From: Mimachlamys varia
Lineage: Eukaryota > Mollusca > Bivalvia > Pectinida > Pectinidae
Assembly (NCBI GenBank): GCA_947623455.1
Contig: OX392530.1
Span: forward strand, 37,231,405 to 37,295,404
Direction of reading: 5' to 3'
Length of the DNA: 64,000 nt
Shown: positions 26,201-38,200 of the stretch, one piece after another
Layout: every line of letters starts with the position of its first letter
How positions within the stretch are numbered: the first letter of the stretch is position 1
Program-made: the position numbers and the translations under genes
Notes under the pieces: model-generated
Databases searched by the model: none
What the model was told of the DNA's origin: nothing
What the model saw: the letters and a program-made list of their open reading frames with translations, nothing else

Positions 26201-29200
26201 CGTACACTGACCGTGTTTGTTTATACACCACAACTCCTGACAAACTTCCTGTGGTTCCGTAAACAGATAAGATATATATGTTATCCTGTGCGTGATATAA
26301 GTAAATTATTTTTGAAATCAATTTGACCTTACCTGCTTATTTGATCATTAGTACATGCACAATATCAAAAATGTTTACACAACCGGAGATGCCTTAAAAT
26401 GAAATAGTCTTCGGAGCAAGTTATACACTTCTCGTATTCAAAAAACGAAAGGAAATATATGGTTTATATGATACATGTGTGTGTATTGGATAGAAATGAA
26501 AAATAATTTTCACGAAATTAAAATGAAATACTTAGTACGACAACTAAATATATGTGTTTGCAATCGCATGTTACCAGTTGACAAACAGTTGGTTATGTCT
26601 TTACAGTGTGAAGCGCAAAGTTTATTTTTCATGTAACTTCATAATGAGAACTCGGATCAATAAATAATGAGAAAGAAAATTTCAATATAAAAAATATCTA
26701 GTAGAGTATACTTGCATCGTCGAAAACCCACGTGACACTGTTCTAAAACATTTGACACCAACGTTAGATTGACGATGACCAAAACACACAGATTACTTTT
26801 GACCATACTAGTAGAGGTTGAGAATGTCGTTAAGTAGTGATTGAGCTCCCCACCTTTATAACTAGGTCCTGTTTGTGTGACGTGAACACAAGACTTACCC
26901 CGGGTTTACACATACTGGAAGCTTCCCCGAACTGTAGGACACATTGTTCGTCCGAGTTTATCTGCTGAGGCGGGAAACGTCGGAACTGGGGCTGCACGAG
27001 GAGCTGTTCCGAAGGGGTGTTGATCAGACATAGACCTTTATCAGAACTACAACAGACAAACAGCAGGACGTTTGATTTTTTAAAAAGTATATGATGTATA
27101 TTTTGTTCATTGCACGATTTGAGTTCAAAACAAAACGAATACACATTGTTTGGATTACATTGCTTTACCGTTTGCTAGTGTTTACAGGGGTTGGATGTGA
27201 TTTCTAATCCTAATTTTATCCTTCTAGTTTTACCTACATACTGACTCTGGTACATCAGTTTTAAATACCCTAATCTTACCTACACATCTTCTATATATAC
27301 TTTATTGATTAAATTTAATTCAATTTTATATTACATGTATGATTCTAATTCTTTGGAACTTATTGAAAACAGATCTGGAAGCAATGAATAACGTGATACC
27401 AGAGCAACATAACCAATCATTTCAGAACCACAACAAATGGACACTTCGTTTTCCGGACGTTAATTATCTCGTTTTATTTTTTAGATAATGAAGTATCATT
27501 TAGAACACCATGACGCATCATTGGATAAGCCCTACTCACTCCAAGAACTCTGTGATGTAGGTGCGGCTACACGATGACCAGTTGAAGGGCTGAGTGTCCT
27601 TGGTCAGCTGAGCTGCCATGATTCCCGCCATTTCGTCTGACCCTACTGTACCACACCGGTTTCCAGCCCCATCATGCTGCATCCCAAAGCTGAAAGGAAG
27701 CATCTACCATTTAATCACCAAGTACGACGGCTATCCACCTTTTTGTTTGTTTGGAGATATTTTGTTGAAAGTATTCACGTCTATCGATTTCAGAGAGGCA
27801 AGCTTCTGTGATGATAATAACAAATAATCTATCCTACATCATCTAAATCTACTTCAAAATGGCATATCCGTTATCTCACTAGGTGATGTATAATAATTTT
27901 CATATACATTGTAATTAATCTTTTTTGGAATTCAGTAATACTTACCGTTCATCATATACTTCTATCAAACGCCATTCTTAATTTTTTTCAAAAAACACTA
28001 GGGGACTACGACTAGAACCTTGTCTGAAACCTGTATCTGAATTTATTTCACAAATTTTTAAACTCGTATTTCATGATAAAAAATATCGACGTGAAATTAA
28101 ATGCTCACCGCTTCCCAAAAACTTAACAAAATCAAATTTTTCTTGAATTATTTTTGGTTAATGAACGTGGTCCCAGAAATATACATACTTGTGACCTATT
28201 TCATGAGCTACTGTGAATGCTGACGCCAACCCGATGTCTTCGTTGATGCTACAGCTTCTGTCCTCGTTACACATCCCAGCCACAGGAGCCAGTCCTGTAG
28301 AGGTTGTAAGTTTATTGTATTGTCACACAGAAAGCATCACAATTCAATACATTATGTAAATCTAAACAGTACATTCAAACACATCGTTTCTTTATTGGCG
28401 TTCGACGTTTCTTACGTAAAAATGAAGTAAACGAAAGAAGGTTTATTGACCGTGAAAATAAAACATGACTTATTCCGATAAATCGGTGGTCCATGTGTTT
28501 TATCAGTCAAACGGAGAAATGTTATCAATGTATTTCATATGCGATTCTGCATTTTCTTTTTGGACTATATACATTATATACAAAATCAACCAATACCTAC
28601 CTAACGTTCCACACGGACTGTTCTGGTACGTACATATATCGTAACTGTAATCAAAACAAACACGGGATTACAGAGGTGTTCAGCAGTGGAGGTGTCGGCT
28701 CATTGATTATCGTACCATACATGGTATATCCACGTGCGTTTATGGAAATTGATTAATGAAGCCGAAGTTTTCTAACATGAATAAATATTTCGGCCAAAAT
28801 ATCAACAAACAAAAAACCTTATCAACTTTATGTTATACTTTTTACATGTAGTTATTATTGGGGTTGTTGCTGTTTTGTTTTGTTTTTATCTTTTTTTTTA
28901 TTACTTTAGCAGCAGCGCCCTACCCTGTAAGAAGAACAGCGTTGTCGTGGTGGGCGGTACCCATCTCGTCAGCTGTCAGGTTGAGCATATTCTGCCACCG
29001 ACAAAAACTGTCCAATGACCGATCAGCGTGATAGTTCAAGGTCAGGTTCTCCTACAAGGTCAACGATATCAAATAAAGTCTGATATAAGTTATAATTGTA
29101 AATAGTTGCAAAACATTGGCCGAATGTACAGTTCTCCGTTTGAAACATACGAAAAAAATATAAGGATAGCAGATGGGACGCCAAATTGAATCGGGAGGCA

Positions 29201-32200
29201 ACATAGCTCTAATACGAAAGAATATCATTTATATCCGATTGCATATGTGGTAAATACAAAGAAAACGCCGGTACAACATATTGCATCCGGAACCACATGT
29301 GGCACTTGTTTCTTACCTGGTCTTTTTCAAGGATGACCAGTCGACTGACCACGATGTTAATTGCGTTCCCAATACTGGCATCATGGAAGAGCTGGGCAAC
29401 CTGACCTCAAGTATAAACATATAGGTAATCTTAAGGTGATAGGTAAAACAGACTCGGGTATAAACATACAGGTACTCTTAACAGATTTGGGTATAAATAT
29501 ACAGGTAATCTTAACAGGACTCGAGTATAAACATACAGGTAATCTTAACAGACGCGGGTATAAACATACAGGTAATCTTAACAGATTTGGGTATAAATAT
29601 ACAGGTAATCTTAACAGGACTCGAGTATAAACATACAGGTAATCTTAACAGGCTCAGGTATAAATATACAGGTAATCTAAACAGACTTGGGTATAAACAT
29701 ACAGGTAATCTAAACAGACTCGGGTATAAACATACAGGTAATCTAAACAGACTCGGGTATAAACATACAGGTAATCTTAACAGACTCAGGTATAAACATA
29801 CAGGTAATCTAAACAGACTTGGGTATAAACATACAGGTAATCTAAACAGACTCGGGTATAAACGTACAGGTAATCTTAAAAGACTCGAGTATATAATATA
29901 TACAGGTAATCTAAAGGTGATAGGTAAAACAGACCCAGGTATAAACATACAGGTAATCTAAAGGTGATAGGTAAAACAGACCCAGGTATAAACATACAGG
30001 TAATCTAAAGGTGATAGGTAAAACAGACCCAGGTATAAGCATACAGGTAATCTAAAGGTGATAGGTAAAACAGACTCGGGTATAAACATACAGGTAATCT
30101 AAAGGTGATAGGTAAAACAAACTCAGGTATAAACATACAGGTAATCTAAAGGTGATAGGTAAAACAGACTCAGGTATAAACATACAGGTAATCTTACACT
30201 GTAATTTGATAGGTAAAACAGACTCAGGTATAAACATACAGATAATCTTAAGGTGATAGGTAAAACAGACTCAGGTATAAACATACAGGTAATCTTACAC
30301 TGTAATTTGATAGGTAAAAAAAGACTCAGGTATAAACATACAGGTAATCTTAACAGACTCGGGTATAAATATACAGGTAATCTTAACAGGACTCAGGTAT
30401 AAACATACAGGTAATCTTAACAGACTCGGGTATAAATATACAGGTTATCTTAACAGACTCGGGTATAAACATACAGGTAATCTTAAAGTGATAGGTAAAA
30501 CAGACTCGGGTACAAACATACAGGTAATCTTAAGGTGAAAGTTAAAATTGACTCAGGTATAATCCTGACGTGTAAAAACCTCATGTATGAACACACATAA
30601 CTTTTTAATGTAAGCTTAGGTGCTGATTTCTTCCGTAATTGAGATTTGCGCAATGGAAGCATATAACCTTAATTATAAAAGGGTGGTTAGAACTCACATA
30701 AACACGATCTGAAAAAAGACACTTACAACATTCATGATGGAGAGAACGTAGGATTCAATTATTTTCTTCCCGTGGTACTGTACCATCATTCTGTCTGCAA
30801 CCACAAGTGTCTCCACATTCTTCTCCTCGCTCATCACAGAGCGCCGTTTCCGGTTCCTGTACTCGTCCCGAAGTGAAATTCTATATTTAGGCCTAGGCGA
30901 AAATCCTATATGGAGTTGATGTTCTGATTTCCGTCGTTTTCTTTGATTAGAAGTTCGATTTTGTTTTGTTATATTATTCATTTGATGTCTATTTAGATGA
31001 AGAGGGATTTTATGAAAAAAATGTTGAAAATCTGCAACAAAAATAAGAGCAGTGTTTTAAAAGAGAAGTGAATAACATGTTGTCATAATTATGGTCAATA
31101 TGAAAGTAATTATGCTTTTCCGACCTCCTACATCTAATTTCCAAATTGCCAAATGAGCATTTTTTTCTTGATTTAATCTTTAGTTGAATCCTGGTTGTGT
31201 TATGGCGAGTATTATAATCAATATTTAGAGAATGTGATCAAAAATTGTACAATTTGGCAGAATAAACCTTAACGGTTATTGTCATTTCAGGGCATGCCAT
31301 GTTTAGGTGATGGAGAAAAGTCAGAGTTCCCGGAAGAAACCCATCGATTAACGTCGATACCTGGAGGATGCCCCGCGTAGGCCTCAAACCCTCGACACAG
31401 TAGTGAAGGGCTAGTGGTAGCAGAATGTCAGACACCTTAACCACTTGGGCACTACAACTCAGAGGTGGAGGGCAAGTGGTAGCAGAATGTCAGACACCTT
31501 AACCACTTGGCCACTACAACTCAGAGGTGGAGGGCTAGTGGTAGCAGAATGTCAGACACCTTAACCACTTGGGCACTACAACTCAGAGGTGGAGGGCTAG
31601 TGGTAGCAGAATGTAAGACACCTTAACCACTTGGGCACTACAACTCAGAGGTGGGGGGTAAGTGGTAGCAGAATGTCAGACACCTTAACCACTTGGGCAC
31701 TACAACTCAGAGGTGGAGGGTAAGTGGTAGCAGAATGTCAGACACCTTAACCACTTGGGCACTACAACTCAGAGGTGGAGGGCTAGTGGTAGCAGAATGT
31801 CAGACACCTTAACCACTTGGCCACTACAACTCAGAGGTGGAGGGCTAGTGGTAGCAGAATGTCAGACACCTTAACCACTTGGGCACTACAACTCAGAGGT
31901 GGAGGGTAAGTGGTAGCAGAATGTCAGACACCTTAACCACTCGGCCACTACAACTCAGATGTGGAGGGCAAGTGGTAGCAGAATGTCAGACAATTTAACC
32001 AACTGACCACTGCAGACTCCTCCTAAAGAAGTTGATATGAATCTTTTCGTTATTTCGGGAAAAAACGATCCTTCGAAATAACGATGATTTCCTGTATCTT
32101 TTCACGTTGTTTTGTTTTTTCGCTAATGGCTGACGAAGTATCGTTATGTCGTAGCGAAATAACAAAATTACAAATATCACATCCATAAGATCGTGACAAT

Positions 32201-35200
32201 TACCAGTGACACCACAGTCGTCAGTACTATGTTCGTGTGTTAACCGGATATCAGATCTCTTGTACACCACATGTGGGTGACCGAATGTGGTGGTCTTTCC
32301 GGTCTGGTTCCAAAGCGGCTCCACAAAGAAATCCTCCTCGTTTGTCTGGAACACGCCGTGCTGGTGAGCAGAAAGAAAATAAATCTCAACAACTGATGCT
32401 CGGATAAAATACGAAGCCTAGCCAATTTTGAACGGTTTGTACGTTTCGATCTCTCCCGATACGCACTAGTGGGAGTTTAATTCGATGTTTAGATTGGATC
32501 CAAACCAACTTTAACATACTACAAAACTTCCTAAATAGCCCGAAAGGTCCGTCACATAAAATCTAGTATCGTCGTTATTAGGCTGATGAGTTTACCGACA
32601 CCCTTCTAAAGACGAACCATGCCAAAGTCGAATATTACCATGGATGTTATTTCAGTCTTTTTAATCAGCATATTCACTGAAAATTCCGATGTATTGTCTA
32701 ATCTGACAATGAACTAAATAGTTCGACCCATACTAAGTTCAAAGCCAAACCCTTTTCGACCTATGCTTATTTCGATGTCCAGTCATATTCGACCCATTCT
32801 TAGAATTTGCATTTCAATACCAAGTATTGTTTAACACATTCAGCTTTATTCGACTCATAATAATTTCGATACCAAGCCTTATTCGACTCATAATAATTTC
32901 GATACCAAGCCTTATTCGACCCATACTTATTTCGATACCAAGCCATATTCGACCCATACTTATTTCGATACCAAGCATTATTCGACTCATAATAATTTCG
33001 ATACCAAGCCTAATTCGACCCATACTTATTTCGATACCAAGCCTTAATCGACCCATACTTATTTCGATACCAAGCCTTATTCGACCCATACTTATTTCGA
33101 TACCAAGCCTTATTCGACCCATACTTATTTCGATACCAAGCCTTATTCGACCCATACTTATTTCGATACCAAGCCTTATTCGACCCATACTTATTTCGAT
33201 ACCAAGCCTTATTCGACCCATACTTTTTTCGATACCAAGCCTTATTCGACCCATACTTATTTCGATACCAAGCCTTATTCGACCCATTTTTATTTCGATA
33301 CCAAGCCTTATTCGAGCCATACTTATTTCGATACCAAGCATTATTCGACTCATAATAATTTCGATACCAAGCCTAATTCGACCCATACTTATTTCGATAC
33401 CAAGCCTTAATCGACCCATACTTATTTCGATACCAAACCTTATTCGACCCATACTTATTTCGATACCAAGCCTTATTCGACCCATACTTATTTCGATACC
33501 AAGCCTTATTCGACCCATACTTATTTCGATACCAAGCCTTATTTGACTCAAACTTATTTCGATACCAAGCCTTATTCGACCCATACTTATTTCGATACCA
33601 AGCCTTATTCGACCCATACTTATTTCGATACCAAGCCTTATTAGAACCATTCTTATTTCGATACCAAGCCTTATTCGACCCATACTTATTTCAACACCCA
33701 GTCTTATTCGACCAATACTTATTTCGCTACCCAGCCTTATTCAATCCATGCTTATTCTTACACATTATTTAATTTCACCTAAAATAGCTTATTTTGGAAT
33801 CTCAACTCAAACTAATCAGGACAACTTTGATTTCCCTGACTAAACCAGTGTATCCTGACGTCCGAGCTGATTTAATATCAGACTAAAGTCGAATCCCGGT
33901 ATCTCGAACACGTGTAACTCGAAGACCTGTTTTACTTCGAAATATTTCGTCCGTCCCGGCCTGATTTAACATGAAGTATTCGAACTTGCCTCATATGCAT
34001 ATTCGGATAACTCGAAGATGTTTTTTTCGTGGTCATTCCGACTTCGAGATCACGAAGTTAGTCTATAATATTGAATAAGTTTCGCGTTTGACTTTCACAT
34101 CAATAAATCAATAGATGTAGTAGTTTTTAAATCAGTTCATAATTAAAATGTCGATATATTTCTATTAATTGCGTGTTTATATTGCTCGTAAATAAAATGT
34201 GAATAGGTGAATGGGAAAGTCAAGCATGGATTGGAAAAGGTAACAGGTAATACGTCTGGGACGTAACGTGCTACATTGTGCTGTTGTGCTGGCGATGCTT
34301 ATAATTGTTTCTACATAGTGTTACATGTAGCCATACATTACGAAATACTTTACCGATAAACGCACACTGAAAAATGCTTTTTTAAATCGTTACATCAAAG
34401 GATCTGACTTTTCTTTAAACTTTTTATATACTTAAATGCCACGAGACTCTTTACGATAGGCATTGCGCTATAAACTCCATGTCAACTCCGCCTGTCCCTC
34501 AGACATAATTAAATGTCACAAAATTTAACAGTCAGAATTAAAACCATAATAAAATTGTGTGTAGTTATTGAGTCCGAAACAGCTTACTGATTCTTCACAA
34601 ACGTTTATAAGATTATGTATGCCATTCCTACACGGAATGTACCCATAAAAGCGTCATACATCATAAATACTGTTGCTTTTTCGTTCATTAACAATAGACC
34701 TTCTGATGTGAACTGGGGAACATTGTGTTTGGGGGAGCACTTTTAGAGGTATTTAGATTGTACATGTTAGGGTAATTCTATACCCACGGCCCAACGTCGC
34801 ACAGCGTCACTAATGATTTAGTGAGATATGAAACGAAATGAGAACTCCCCGGGATTGATAAGTATGTAAGCGAGCCGAAGTGATTGGGATAAGTTATCAC
34901 GTGATTTCTGATAAGCTATCGAGGTGTTTAACACAGGATTGGACTGGTCAGTGAGTAATTATATACGCTCGGAACTATTTAATATACTGACCATGACTTT
35001 GCACTATATTTTCATCCCGAAGAATTTTGACCTAGTTTTGTTATAATATCTGAGCACGGAATCTCGTTTCAATCCACACTATATGTATATATACAACAGT
35101 TATGATTGACATAAACGTATATTAACGTTTCTCTATTCTTTCAAGTCATTTATATTTTTGTTTCTTCGTAAACTGCCTAAAACAGAAACAAAAGTTTTCT

Positions 35201-38200
35201 GTGTGAATTTTATGAACAATGGACAACAAAATGAAGCAAAATATTTTCTTGATAAAGGACGAATATCATTATTTGTTATTAAAATCAAGAAAAATCACCT
35301 GTGATATCGTTATTTTTAACAATAGGAAAACTGTATGTTCATATTGTAGTGATATCATCCCTTAATCGCAATGGTATCACCACGTGTGACTCCGATTCAT
35401 AATGAGAATTGTATCGGAAAACAGTTATTCATTGTTTAATTGTATATATCATGTTCTTTTATCTGATACCGGATTAGTAAATGGAAAAAAATGGATACAC
35501 TGAAGTGTTTATTAAGTATGGTATGTACAATCACTACAAACTATACTAATTAAACTGTGTTTAGTAGATCTTAAACATACTGCCATTTTAAAAATAAAGA
35601 AATCTACACACACCAAAATGAGGGGGGTATTGGTTTGTATCGTACTAGATCCGTTTGTTTACAATATTTCCTGATTACTAAGACTGGTGGTCTTACAGTA
35701 ACGTCGAAAATGTTCACCTATATAGTCATACGTATAGGCATTTCCTATAAATTCTTACAACGAATGCGACAAAATTATATCGTAAACCGCATCATAATTC
35801 AATCGCTGATGTGTCAAAATATAAATTGAATTTGTGAATTTTATGGTAAAGTAAACCGCCACCAAAATCTTATTACAAAGCAACATGACGTCATCAGCCA
35901 TTAGACAGAAAAAATGTAAATTCCGAACCTGCATTCCGGAAATTAACATCCGGAATGCAATATATATACATATATGTACCTGTAGGGTATCATTTCTATT
36001 AACTGACAGTAAGAATTTGCCATAGAATATTTTATAACCTTCAGTGTTATTTAGAGTGCACCCCGTTAAATACAACGTGTGTCGTGAATAAGGATTTTTA
36101 CTTCTTAAATACTTTTTTTTCCGGTTTCTCGAATTGTAGCATTTAATATTGATTTTTAGTTATCAATTAAAAATACAGACTGTATACCCTGTATGTATAC
36201 CATCTATCTGCGGATAGAAAAGGGTACGGAAATGTGTTCCCTGTATTTGGTAGGAGAAATTGTACCCTATATTGCGGGCAATTTAACTTTGTCTATAGAT
36301 ACAAAATCCAATTAGCCATCCTTTCTGTATGTTGCTATAGCGACTGTTTGTTGTAAATCATTCGTTCTTAATTTTCAGAATTATTTCCATTTGTGTGTTT
36401 ATGAAAATATGAACAACATAACGGATATATGATCTCGACGAACTGCGGTGTATCATAAAAATTCCAATAATTTTATCTTGAAATCTCATCTCTATCCCTT
36501 CTAACCCCCACCCCTCTAAAGTACGTGTATATCTGCTACATTGCATCCAGCATCCTCCCTGTCTTGTTACCAGGTACAGCTACAATCTGCACCAGGGGTG
36601 TGTATAGCCCCCTCCCTTAACTCTCATTCTCATCTGCTCCTCCCCCTCCTCAACGTTTCCCTCCCCAACGCTATTCCCCAAATCCCCATATCATACCGAT
36701 TAGTGCCTTGCAGATGTTTTCTGTCAATCATAAATAACTAAAGGGATAGCGTTGATAAAACAAAATGGAATCCCCCCCTCCTCCTCCTCTTCCCTTCTAC
36801 CTATACTCCCCGATTTATGATTAACGGCAGACCGGCTTCTTATAGTGTATGAGCAACACATCATAAACCAACCTTGGCCCAATTCTGCCTGTTATAGCCA
36901 AACCGTGATGTTGTAGAAAGTTAAAACTTCTCTTTTTTATTTTTAAACCCCGAACAATAACAGACAAGATTTAATCACTCGATGGATACCGCTGTCTTGT
37001 TCCTAATCTACATCTGTGGGATATTTTTTCGGGACTTCGCACCGAGAAGAGCTCGTCCCGCTCGGGTCAAAGAATTCCAGCCTTACGATTTCTAGCAGTT
37101 GATACAGGTCTCGTGTGATTTTGCTATATCAGCACATGTACCTGGTTTTAGATAGAATTCGTTCAAAAACTATCGTACATTCATCAAGAATATACATACT
37201 GCCGCACACTCTTTGAAATTGGTAAGGGAGCACATGTTTTCCTAATATTCCGTGTTCTTTGAAAAGGACAGCGCTGCAGGGGAACTATTAAAGATTGTAA
37301 ACTCTGCACTGCTAATAAATTTTCGCAAAATATATTAAAAGAATCATAGAAACTGTTTCTCTCAAAACTATTAGCTTTTTCATATTAAGTATATGGATAT
37401 TTATAGAGCAATTATTGACATTTATAGAATCTGTTTCTCCCAGTATATAAGTTTCTAGAAGTTTTCCTGAAATTTTACATTACATAGGAACGGAGCATGT
37501 CTACCAGTATTTCTCATGTGGTCCTTGTTATTAGTTTGCGTCATTCAGCATTAATTTACATCCCCTTTATACCAATACGTATGCCTTGCTTTCCGGAATA
37601 TATTTCTGGATTGAAAACTTTTACGGTTAAATGGACATTGAAAAAAGTTAGGTCGATAGCGTGTGAATGCAATGTGTGATATAAATAATATTTTAGGTTA
37701 TCAATATTCTTTCTTTATCCACTTACCAGTCCGAAACAGTTACTGATGGCGGCGATAGAGGTGAAGGGTTCACGGCTATAGCCAACGTAATGGCAATTCC
37801 GCTTCCGGTTAACAACATTTCGCTGTCCGTCTTTCGTCCATACTTCCGCTTTGTATCCGGTCGATAAAAGTTTATCGTTTAATTTGAGATCAAAATGAAA
37901 TTCTTTTCCAAACGCAGATAATTTATAAAATATTCTTCTGAGGGGTTCTTTTTTCGATGGTCCCTGACTGTGAGTGGCACTACGACGAGTCCGTAGACTC
38001 GGCCGATTGTGTTTGACGTTGTAGCTTAGGAACCTGCCTGTCTCATCGACTAGCACGGGTATAACCATTTCGTATTTTCCAAGTTTGTTTAAAAGACGAT
38101 CTGGAAAAAATAATAAAAACTTAGTTAAAACATATGTCCTTAGTGAAATAACAGGATTGTCATTCCAAGTTAAGATTGTATTTTCAGAAGATGAAAATTT

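Noticed and set aside
29361..30237. Repetitive frames (YKHTGNLNR and [11 protein letters not shown] types)
   Set aside because: Translation of a 33-bp minisatellite in ADAMTS intron 4; no domain, no independent start context, no splice logic.
32814..33683. A 289-codon minus-strand frame and a 239-codon plus-strand frame with 11-residue repeats
   Set aside because: Both come from a 33-bp satellite whose unit length is divisible by three and lacks stops. They are periodic on both strands and sit inside an ADAMTS intron.
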